27,363 nucleotides of DNA from Clostridia bacterium (GTDB lineage: Bacteria; Bacillota; Clostridia; Christensenellales; CAG-138). The notes below the pieces were generated by a model that searched no databases, was not told the DNA's origin, and worked only from the letters and a program-made list of their open reading frames with translations. Of the stretch, positions 21,509 through 27,363 are shown one piece after another; the first letter of the stretch is position 1; each line of letters opens with the position of its first letter. Made by a program: the position numbers and the translations under genes. The stretch covers positions 1 to 27,363 of the forward strand of contig JAEDIC010000023.1 in the NCBI GenBank assembly GCA_016292635.1, given 5' to 3'.

Positions 21509-23133
21509 TTTCGGGGAAAACTCCCGTTATGAGCAGGAGCGGAAAAAACTTATATACCGTATTGAAAACGCTCCTGGGCGAAAGGCCCGGGAGCGCTTTG
21601 TCAAATGAGCCAAGGGAACTCTATCGTGAGTATCTTGAGGCGAATTCGCCAACCCCGGAGATATTGGCACAGCAGAGGCAGGCCGCAGTGAACGGCCTAC
21701 CAATATTCGCCGTTGCCATAGTTGGCGAAGGGGCAAAGCAGGAGGATATAAAGCGAACAAAGGATTCCCTTGCCGCCCAGACCTATTCCCGCTGGGAATT
21801 TACGGAGAACCCGAAGGCGGGTGAATGGCAGTTTATCATGTATATGTGGCCGGGGGATACCCTTGCCCCGCACGCTCTGTATGAGTATGCCATGGCGGCG
21901 GAGGGGCACGACCTTCTTTATTGCGACGAGGATATGCTGGGCGCCGAAGGCAGGGAGAGGCCTGCGTTTAAAACCGCACCGGATATGATAACCGAGCTTT
22001 CCTACGATATGTTACGCAGCGGTGTGGCGGTGAGTCGGGCGCTGCATACCGCCGTGGGCGGAATGATTGGAGAGTCTGCGGACGACAGATACGGCTATAA
22101 CCTGCGCTGCCTTAAAAACGCCGCGTCGCCCCATCACATACCCAAGGTGCTGTATACCTGCGGGGAATACAGAGAAGTGACTCCCGCGGCACGCTGTCAT
22201 GTGGAAAAGGCGGCGGACAGGGACTGCTATGTTATGCCGGGGGAATGGCGGGGGAGCTTCAGGGTGGACGCGGTGGTTAAAAAGCCGGGAGTAGCTGTGA
22301 TAATAAACAACCGGGACAGCTATCAGCCGTTGCTTAGGCTGCTTATGAGCATAGATGGGGCGGCGGAGCAGAAGGCGACCATATATATTGCGGACCGGGG
22401 CAGCACAGACAGCCGCACCCTGAGGTATTACGATATTCTAAAGCGCAATGGCGCCGCAAAGGTGTATTATGGGGGCGATTCGGGCATACCCGCCCTGTTT
22501 AACGCCGCGGCGGCGGAAGCGGATGCGGATGTGGCGGTGTTTATGGAAAGCACCGTGGAGATATTGAGCCACAACTGGATAGGGGAACTGCTTTCTCAGG
22601 CCATGCGAAGCGGCGTTGGGGCCGCCGGACCAAAGTTGCTGTCATCGGACGGGCGGCTGCTGCACTGCGGCACGGTAATAGGCATGCATGGCTGGCGGGG
22701 ATCACCCTATCAGGGCAGCGAGGACGACAGGGGGGATGAACGCAAGCGCACATTCACCAACACTACCCGTAGGGTGTCCGCGCTTTCCGCCGCCTGCATG
22801 ATGGTGCGCATGGAGACATTTTTCAACGTGGGCTGCTTTGACGAAAGCTTTTGCTTTACAGGCTTTGATACGGAATTCTGCCTGCGCATGGCGGGGCGAG
22901 GATATGCAAGCGTGTATGCCCCAAGGGCGCTGGTAAAATCATATGTGCCCATCGCTTCCATACAGGACGCTGAGGAGCAGGATATTCAGCGCTGCTATGA
23001 TGCAATGCGTGACACCCTGGCGAAGGGAGATCCTTACTATAATATAAATTACGACTATGGCGCTTCAAAGCCAATAGTGGCGGTGAATCCGGCGCCGCCG
23101 ATAATGCTGAATCCCATATACACAAAGAAATAG
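21496..23133 (+). CDS. Glycosyltransferase family 2, tandem-domain (rhamnosyltransferase-like)
   Basis: A 545-residue cytoplasmic transferase with two GT2-like halves. The first (about 70-235) has WPGDTLAPHALYEYAMA and LLYCDEDML, where related enzymes have DADD, so it is probably inactive. The second (about 265-500) has VAVIINNRDSYQPLLRLLMSI, IYIADRGSTDS, VAVFMESTVEILSHNWIGEL and GCFDESFCFTGFDTEFCLRM, resembling wall-polysaccharide rhamnosyltransferases. Some acidic catalytic positions differ there too (FMEST), so activity is uncertain. The start is doubtful: ATG at 21496 sits in a hairpin and lacks a binding site; ATG at 21529 has only a distant GGGG. No other polysaccharide gene is adjacent. 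Confidence 0.83.
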   Translation: MICLVSGKTPVMSRSGKNLYTVLKTLLGERPGSALSNEPRELYREYLEANSPTPEILAQQRQAAVNGLPIFAVAIVGEGAKQEDIKRTKDSLAAQTYSRWEFTENPKAGEWQFIMYMWPGDTLAPHALYEYAMAAEGHDLLYCDEDMLGAEGRERPAFKTAPDMITELSYDMLRSGVAVSRALHTAVGGMIGESADDRYGYNLRCLKNAASPHHIPKVLYTCGEYREVTPAARCHVEKAADRDCYVMPGEWRGSFRVDAVVKKPGVAVIINNRDSYQPLLRLLMSIDGAAEQKATIYIADRGSTDSRTLRYYDILKRNGAAKVYYGGDSGIPALFNAAAAEADADVAVFMESTVEILSHNWIGELLSQAMRSGVGAAGPKLLSSDGRLLHCGTVIGMHGWRGSPYQGSEDDRGDERKRTFTNTTRRVSALSAACMMVRMETFFNVGCFDESFCFTGFDTEFCLRMAGRGYASVYAPRALVKSYVPIASIQDAEEQDIQRCYDAMRDTLAKGDPYYNINYDYGASKPIVAVNPAPPIMLNPIYTKK

Positions 23134-23141
23134 CGGCAAAA

Positions 23142-23171
23142 CGCCCTCCTGCCTTAAACGGCAGGAGGGCG
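23142..23171. terminator. Convergent terminator
   Basis: A perfect 12-bp stem (23142-23153 with 23160-23171) with a 6-base loop. On the minus strand it is followed by TTTTGCC; on the plus strand by a weaker GAATTGTTTC. It serves the ABC operon side and probably the glycosyltransferase. Confidence 0.8.
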
Positions 23172-23183
23172 AATTGTTTCTTG

Positions 23184-23565
23184 TTATAAGAAAACCTTAA
23201 ATGTACTAATTGAATTCCCCGCCCGGTCGCAGAATGCGACGCTGCCGGCGTTATGCTCAAACACAAAAACAAAAGGCTTTTCGCTGTCTATGGATGCCAC
23301 CTGCAGCAGATTTCCGCTATCTAGTTCAAGGCGTGAGGCCCCCGTCTGATTCATGGAGATGAAGGCCCTCTCATTATATCCTTCAACGGTATACTCGGTT
23401 ATGAGCTTTTCGTTCCCCTGAATATCCCTGCCGCCCGGGGTCTGTCCTCCGGGATATGCGCGCGCCGGTTTCCATTTCGTATTTGCCTATGCCGATGCTG
23501 CTGAAGGACGACAGCAAAAGGACGATAAGCAGCACAGCCCTCGCCCGGCAAAGCGGTTTATTCAT
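23184..23565 (-). pseudogene. Frameshifted small secreted protein
   Basis: From ATG at 23565 a signal-peptide-like start is read (MNKPLCRARAVLLIVLLL, then SSFSSIGIGKYEMETG), and this frame stops at 23383. The neighbouring frame is open from just after a TAG near 23497 to TAA at 23184. It encodes NEKLITEYTVEGYNERAFISM ... FVFVFEHNAGSVAFCDRAGN, an Ig-like beta-sandwich pattern. The total of 382 bases is one base away from a whole number of codons, so a single-base change near 23480-23497 (a GCGCGCG tract lies there) would rejoin them into about 127 residues. It is either a pseudogene or a sequence error. It lies 75 bases after the ABC ATPase gene. Confidence 0.7.
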
Positions 23566-23640
23566 TCCATATCACCTTCGGCGGAATAACGATGTTTAAA
23601 TGCATTATATAACAGGCGAAAGAATCGGCATAGTATTATG

Positions 23641-24189
23641 CTACAGCTCTATCCGTACATCCGCGCCCGCCCCGTCTGCCTGGTCGTGGGTCACCATTAT
23701 AAGCAGGGCGTTTTGGGTGTGTTTGCGTATCACATTGAGGACATGGCTTCGGGTTTCTCCATCCAGGCCTTTTAGGGGTTCATCCATTATGTACGCATCG
23801 GCGTCAGCGGCGAGGGCACGGGCTATGGATACCCGTCTGCTCATGCCGCCGGAAAGCTCCCTTGGCTTTTTATGGAGGGAATCCTCAAGGCCCAGTTCAG
23901 TGAGGAGTGCCGAGGCTTTTTCTTCTGATGAGGCGATGGCGGCATTTTGCAGGGCGGTGGCCCATGGCAGCAGCCTGTCCTCCTGAAATACCATGCTTAT
24001 ATGGGGAACGGTTCGCACAGCGCCGCTGTCGGGCTCCGTCAGCCCGGCGATGATATGCAGCAATGTGGTTTTGCCTATGCCGGAGCGCCCGGTAATGGCA
24101 CAGAAGCCGGTATGCGGCAGTTCAATGGAGAAATTCTCAAGAACGGTTTTGCCGTCGAAGGCTTTTGTAATGTTGTCAAGGCGTATCAT
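23641..24189 (-). CDS. ABC transporter ATP-binding protein (SsuB/TauB-like)
   Basis: Energy-supplying subunit of the importer, 182 residues. Walker A GRSGIGKTT (about 34-42), Q-loop VFQEDRLLPW, signature LSGGMSRRVSIARAL, Walker B AYIMDEPLKGLD and switch VTHD are all present, so it should be active. It is much shorter than the usual 240-260 residues because it ends soon after the H-switch. The ATG at 24189 is chosen for its AGGAGG site and because MIRLDNITKAF begins the domain; it overlaps the permease end by 14 bases. EDRLLPW in the Q-loop is typical of nitrate/sulfonate/taurine-type importers. Confidence 0.93.
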   Translation of the reverse strand: MIRLDNITKAFDGKTVLENFSIELPHTGFCAITGRSGIGKTTLLHIIAGLTEPDSGAVRTVPHISMVFQEDRLLPWATALQNAAIASSEEKASALLTELGLEDSLHKKPRELSGGMSRRVSIARALAADADAYIMDEPLKGLDGETRSHVLNVIRKHTQNALLIMVTHDQADGAGADVRIEL

Positions 24190-25030
24190 GAAACCTCCTG
24201 ACCAGCCGCACAAGCAGCTTTTCCAGTATCATGCTGATAATGACTATCACCGCCGTCCATGCGAAAAGGTCTGCGCTTTCAAGGTATATCTTGGCATTGT
24301 ACAGCTCTGCCCCTATACCTGATGCTGGGGAGACCATCACCTCTGCCGCTATTCCCGCCTTCCATGCAAGGCCCATTCCGGTTTTTGCGGCGGCAAGGAG
24401 AAAGGGGAATACCGAGGGAAGGTATATTTTGCGCAGGGTTTTCGCGGGGCTGAGGCGGAATACCTTTGCCATTTCAAGAAGCTTTGTGTCGGTGGAGTTT
24501 ATGCCCTCGTATACATTTGACCAAACCACCGGCAGTACCATCAGGAATGAGGTTATGGCGGGTATGCGTTCCTTTGAAAGAAACACGAACAGCAGTATTA
24601 TGAAGGAGGCCACCGGGGTGGCCCTGATGACCCTTGCCGCAGGGGAAAGCAGGGCATCCAGCGGTTTTGAGCGGGCGGTGATTGCGCCGAGGACAAAGCC
24701 AATGAGCAGGGCGCAAAGATACCCCGCCATTATCCTGAAAAGGGATGAGCCAATATGCCGCCAGAACTCCCCCTCCATAACAAGCTTAGCAAGCCGGGAA
24801 AACACCTCAAGAGGTGCGGGCAGGAGCACCTCTTTGCCGATGATATTGTGTATAAGCTGCCATATGGCCAGCCATGCGGCGGCTACGGCGGCGGTTTTTG
24901 CGGCTGATTTTACCCCATGTAATACATATCCTCGCCGGGAAGTGCGCCGCCTACGGATTGGGGATTCGCGGCGTGCAGCACGATAAGCATTCCGCTCACC
25001 ATGGCCTGCATATCCTCTCCCGTTACGCAT
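24176..25030 (-). CDS. ABC transporter permease (nitrate/sulfonate/taurine type)
   Basis: Membrane channel subunit with about six hydrophobic segments. The EAA loop typical of binding-protein-dependent permeases is present (EMAKVFRLSPAKTLRKIYLPSVFPFLLAAAKTGMGLAWK). The family-like part begins at about residue 39 (GVKSAAKTAAVAAAWLAIWQLIH). The only standard start in this frame before that is ATG at 25030, which would add an Arg-rich, unconvincing N-terminus and overlap the binding-protein gene by 121 bases. The true start is probably at or near 24914, at the ATGGGGTAA junction, by an unusual mechanism or with a sequence error. Confidence 0.82.
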   Translation of the reverse strand: MRNGRGYAGHGERNAYRAARRESPIRRRRTSRRGYVLHGVKSAAKTAAVAAAWLAIWQLIHNIIGKEVLLPAPLEVFSRLAKLVMEGEFWRHIGSSLFRIMAGYLCALLIGFVLGAITARSKPLDALLSPAARVIRATPVASFIILLFVFLSKERIPAITSFLMVLPVVWSNVYEGINSTDTKLLEMAKVFRLSPAKTLRKIYLPSVFPFLLAAAKTGMGLAWKAGIAAEVMVSPASGIGAELYNAKIYLESADLFAWTAVIVIISMILEKLLVRLVRRFHDTP

Positions 25031-25863
25031 ACGATGTTGCAGTTGGGTATTGCCTTTTCGGCAAGCTGGGCGGAGCCCATTATGCCGTAGCTTTCAATGA
25101 GGGCGGCGGTATTTTGGGGATTCTCCACAGCGTATGCGGCGGATTCGGCATAATCTTTAAGGAAGGCCTCGACTGCCTTGGGGTGGGCATCGGCAAAATC
25201 CTTTCGCACTACCAAACAGCCCTGTACCAGCTCCGCGTCGGATACTTTGCCCCATTCTTCGGTGATATCCAGAGCTATGCGTGCCCCTTCTGCCTTGCTG
25301 AGGGCGGTAGTGACGAAGGGTTCGGGAACTATGATAACATCCACATTGCCTGCTGCCATCTGGGTAACTGCTTCGGCGTGCTCCGCAACGTATTCCATTT
25401 CCACCTGACCAGCAAGGCCGTTCTGCTCAATAAGGTAATTTACAATGTATTCGGGAGTGCTGCCCTGTCCTGCGGCAAGTATCTTTTTGCCTGCAAGATC
25501 GGCAAAACTTTGGATGGAATCCCCTTTTTCAACAACGTACAGCACGCCAAGGGTGTTTACCGCAGCGGTAAGCACCTGCCCCTCGGTTTTATTGTACAGC
25601 ACGGAGGCAAGGTTTACCGGCACGGCGGCGATCTGTATTTCCCCGGAAATGAGGCCGCCGGACACCTGATCCGGGCTGCCGGCAAAGGCGATGGACAGGG
25701 GATAATCCAGCTCGCCTTCAAGAGCGCGGAAATTAAGCTGAGCGATGCCTATGCCGGTGGGGCCGTTCATGACGGCGGCGCAGATGGGGGTATTATCCGC
25801 CTTGGCGCAGGCCGTGAAGGTCAAAAGCAGAAGAACTATGGAGAATATCAGTATTTTTTTCAT
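24910..25863 (-). CDS. ABC transporter substrate-binding lipoprotein (SsuA/TauA-like)
   Basis: Extracytoplasmic binding protein, 317 residues. The lipoprotein signal MKKILIFSIVLLLLTFTAC places Cys19 as the lipid-modified residue. The mature part has a two-lobed pattern with FAGSPDQVSGGLISGEIQIAAVPVNLASVLYN and ITEEWGKV, as in nitrate/sulfonate/taurine-type binding proteins. The ATG at 25863 is chosen for the signal peptide and an AAAGGA site 10 bases upstream; a TTG at 25905 would overlap the regulator. The substrate cannot be read from sequence. It ends MYYMG-stop, where the permease frame takes over. Confidence 0.9.
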   Translation of the reverse strand: MKKILIFSIVLLLLTFTACAKADNTPICAAVMNGPTGIGIAQLNFRALEGELDYPLSIAFAGSPDQVSGGLISGEIQIAAVPVNLASVLYNKTEGQVLTAAVNTLGVLYVVEKGDSIQSFADLAGKKILAAGQGSTPEYIVNYLIEQNGLAGQVEMEYVAEHAEAVTQMAAGNVDVIIVPEPFVTTALSKAEGARIALDITEEWGKVSDAELVQGCLVVRKDFADAHPKAVEAFLKDYAESAAYAVENPQNTAALIESYGIMGSAQLAEKAIPNCNIVCVTGEDMQAMVSGMLIVLHAANPQSVGGALPGEDMYYMG

Positions 25864-25901
25864 TAACCTGTTTTCCTTTCGGCTGATGTGTTTTATAGCT
25901 G

Positions 25902-26558
25902 TCAAAGCTTTTTAAGTATCAGTATCCTTCGTCCCTTGCGCTCTATTGTTCCCTCCTCTTCCATGGCGTCCAGCGTGCGGTAAAGGGAGGCCCTGCCAAC
26001 GCCCAGATACTCCGCAAATTCCGTAAGGCTGCATGGAAGGGTAACGGCGAGCGCGCTGTCCTCAGGCTTAGCGTTTTCTTCAAGATATAGGGTGAGGCGG
26101 CTGGCGGCGGTATATCCTGCGAGGGAGGTTATCTTATTATTGAGAAACACCACCCGGCTTACGAGAAATTCGGTCATATTCAGCGCAAATTTCCCGCCAT
26201 TGGTTATGACGGCGGCAAGGGCTTCACGGGATATATGCAGCGCCCTGCATCCATCCGGGGCAATGAGGCGGCTCATGCTTTTGCCCTGGGACAGGGCGGA
26301 GGCGGCGTTTATGGCCTCCGTGGGCAGCGCCTCCCGCATAAGCAGGCTGCGCCCGTCGGATACGGGCTTTTCTATAAGTACCCTGTTGCTAAGCAGTATC
26401 AGCATGCCGTCGCCCGGAAGCTCTGCACCCGGATCGAAATCCATAACGGCGCAGCCCTCCTGCCCCAGCAAAGCTTTAAGCTCTTCTGGCTCAATGCCGG
26501 AAAACAGGGGGCAGCGGGAAAGGATATGAAGTTCGTCCATGGTCAGATACGATGTCAT
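25902..26558 (-). CDS. Crp/Fnr-family transcriptional regulator
   Basis: DNA-binding regulator of 218 residues and first gene of the ABC importer operon. An N-terminal cyclic-nucleotide-binding-like beta domain (about 12-125) is joined by a dimer helix (about 125-150) to a winged helix (about 150-218, SLTEFAEYLGVGRASLYRTLDAMEEEGTIERKGRRI). No Cys cluster for an iron-sulfur centre is evident at the N-terminus, and the cAMP-contact motif is not intact, so the signal is unknown. It lies 38 bases before the binding-protein gene. A 30-bp palindrome overlaps its own start of transcription. Confidence 0.92.
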   Translation of the reverse strand: MTSYLTMDELHILSRCPLFSGIEPEELKALLGQEGCAVMDFDPGAELPGDGMLILLSNRVLIEKPVSDGRSLLMREALPTEAINAASALSQGKSMSRLIAPDGCRALHISREALAAVITNGGKFALNMTEFLVSRVVFLNNKITSLAGYTAASRLTLYLEENAKPEDSALAVTLPCSLTEFAEYLGVGRASLYRTLDAMEEEGTIERKGRRILILKKL

Positions 26559-26573
26559 AGGGACTCCGCGGTT

Positions 26574-26603
26574 TCATAATTGTCTCACTTGAGACAATTA
26601 TGA
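26574..26603. promoter_or_regulatory. 30-bp palindromic operator of the Crp/Fnr-ABC operon
   Basis: Perfect 13-bp arms around ACTT, core TTGTCTC/GAGACAA. It begins at the edge of the -10 box and covers the transcription start, so bound protein would block initiation. Likely the regulator's own site. Confidence 0.75.
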
Positions 26604-26631
26604 TGATACAACAGCAAGGAAAATATGTCAA
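26603..26631 (-). promoter_or_regulatory. SigA-type promoter of the Crp/Fnr-ABC operon
   Basis: A perfect TTGACA (26631-26626), 17 bases, then TATCAT (26608-26603) on the minus strand. Confidence 0.75.
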
Positions 26632-26771
26632 TATACGGAGCAAATACCGAATTCATGCAAACAAAATGTAAACAGGCACTTGGCGGAGGGGGGCGGACGC
26701 TTTTATTTTGAGGATAATATGATATAATATGAAAAAAGCTTAATATACTGGGGAAAAAGGAGCATTTATAA

Positions 26772-27164
26772 ATGGAGATGAACTACGTTTGGAAGGACAG
26801 AAAGCGCATAATCTTCGGCCTGCCCTGGACCTTCACCCGCTATTATCTTACTGGTGAAAAGCTCATAATCGACACGGGTTTCTTCAGCCGCAGGGAGGAG
26901 GAGATCCGCCTTTACCGCATACTTGATATAACCCTTAAGCGCCCGCTTAATCAGCGCCTTTGGGGCCTTGGCACCGTGCATCTCTGCACTGCCGACAAGA
27001 CCACCCCGGAGGTGGATGTTCGCCGGGTAAAGAACTCCCGCGAGTTCAAGGAGCTGCTCAGCGACCTGGTGGAGAAAGAACGCACCGAAAAGCGCATTGC
27101 CGGCCGTGAGTATATGTCCACAGATGACGGCGGCTTTGACATGATGGATGATGACATGATGTAG
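26772..27164 (+). CDS. PH-domain (bPH2, YdbS-like) protein
   Basis: A 130-residue protein of unknown function. The core GLPWTFTRYYLTGEKLIIDTGFFSRREEEIRLYRILDITLKRPLNQRLWGLGTVHL matches the bacterial PH domain group, where LxxGxxxxxxEEIxLYRIxDI is typical. The usual N-terminal membrane segments of YdbS-like proteins are absent, so it is probably cytoplasmic. The C-terminus is very acidic and Met-rich (DGGFDMMDDDMM). The ATG lies about 10 bases after AAAAAGGAG. An AT-rich promoter with TATAAT lies near 26731-26736. It is transcribed alone and ends at a strong terminator. Confidence 0.85.
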   Translation: MEMNYVWKDRKRIIFGLPWTFTRYYLTGEKLIIDTGFFSRREEEIRLYRILDITLKRPLNQRLWGLGTVHLCTADKTTPEVDVRRVKNSREFKELLSDLVEKERTEKRIAGREYMSTDDGGFDMMDDDMM

Positions 27165-27171
27165 CATAAAA

Positions 27172-27226
27172 GGCTCCTGATGGAGCCTCAGAGTGTCAAA
27201 AAAGTGGCTAAACGCCACTTTTTTGA
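27172..27226 (+). terminator. Double hairpin terminator
   Basis: A small stem (AGGCTCC/GGAGCCT, 27172-27187) is followed by a perfect 12-bp stem (27196-27207 with 27215-27226) whose arms hold A6 and T6. It can terminate on both strands. Confidence 0.85.
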
Positions 27227-27232
27227 GTTTTA

Positions 27233-27360
27233 CGGGTTTTGCCTCTCGCATTCGCTCCCGGGCGGCAAAACCCGCAAAGTACGAAAACCTCTGGGTTTTC
27301 ATCCGTTCTGACGCACATGTCGTCAGAGCCGGATTGAACATAAGGGGCTGCGGCCCCTTA
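27233..27360. repeat. Cluster of four strong inverted repeats
   Basis: Successive dyads: 11-bp arms (27233-27243, 27264-27274), 7-bp arms (27283-27289, 27294-27300), a long interrupted stem (27301-27334 with TCTGACG/CGTCAGA), and 8-bp arms TAAGGGGC/GCCCCTTA (27341-27360). No gene is supported. It resembles an intergenic structured or mobile repeat and may continue past the right edge. Confidence 0.7.
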
Positions 27361-27363
27361 TCA

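Noticed and set aside
26766..27341. 191-codon minus-strand frame
   Set aside because: Opposite the PH-domain gene and running through the terminator hairpins; no ribosome binding site.

Overview
The window looks like a chromosomal segment of a spore-forming, probably anaerobic Firmicute of the class Clostridia. The evidence is the YabP/YabQ/FtsB-like sporulation and division cluster, the rho-rpmE pair, SipW-type signal peptidase and TasA-like proteins, a class B sortase, AGGAGG-type ribosome binding sites and consensus SigA promoters. An L-cysteine desulfidase and a YqeB-like selenium/molybdenum hydroxylase accessory protein fit an anaerobe. No rRNA, tRNA, CRISPR array, transposase or phage gene was seen. 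The species cannot be named from this sequence.

Layout. Bases 1-2151 (minus strand) hold a small alarmone synthetase and a cardiolipin synthase that runs off the left edge. Bases 2402-7995 (minus strand) are a six-gene cell-surface fibre or matrix operon. In transcription order it encodes a pilin-like isopeptide-domain protein, a TasA-like protein, a SipW-type signal peptidase, a TasA-like/beta-helix protein, a Pro-Thr-Glu repeat protein with a SipW-type signal, and a class B sortase. A long leader precedes it, and a small transcript with two candidate micro-ORFs and an intrinsic terminator diverges from it at about 8490-8865. Bases 8875-11823 (minus strand) carry a TetR regulator with a palindromic operator, ribosomal protein L31 and Rho; Rho has a Gln/Tyr/Asn-rich prion-like insertion.

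Bases 12208-13840 (plus strand) hold yabP, yabQ, an ftsB-like gene and a NUDIX hydrolase. YqeB follows on the minus strand (13891-14682). Next on the plus strand are a double zinc-ribbon protein, L-cysteine desulfidase and an unusual PlsC-like acyltransferase with a zinc ribbon and extra C-terminal domain. An NSS-family amino-acid importer and its 35-residue MetS-type subunit lie on the minus strand (18000-19614), followed by about 1 kb without a convincing gene. Bases 20639-23133 (plus strand) encode a cyclophilin, a chorismate-mutase-like protein and a two-domain glycosyltransferase.

The right part (23184-26558, minus strand) is a Crp/Fnr-type regulator followed by an ABC importer (lipoprotein, permease, ATPase) and a frameshifted small secreted protein. 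A 30-bp palindrome lies at the regulator's transcription start. The window ends with a plus-strand PH-domain protein and a run of strong inverted repeats.

The most notable system is the 2402-7995 operon. It combines SipW/TasA-type secretion (matrix fibre logic) with an isopeptide-stabilised, C-terminally anchored pilin-like protein and a dedicated class B sortase (pilus logic). The divergent peptide transcript may be part of its control.
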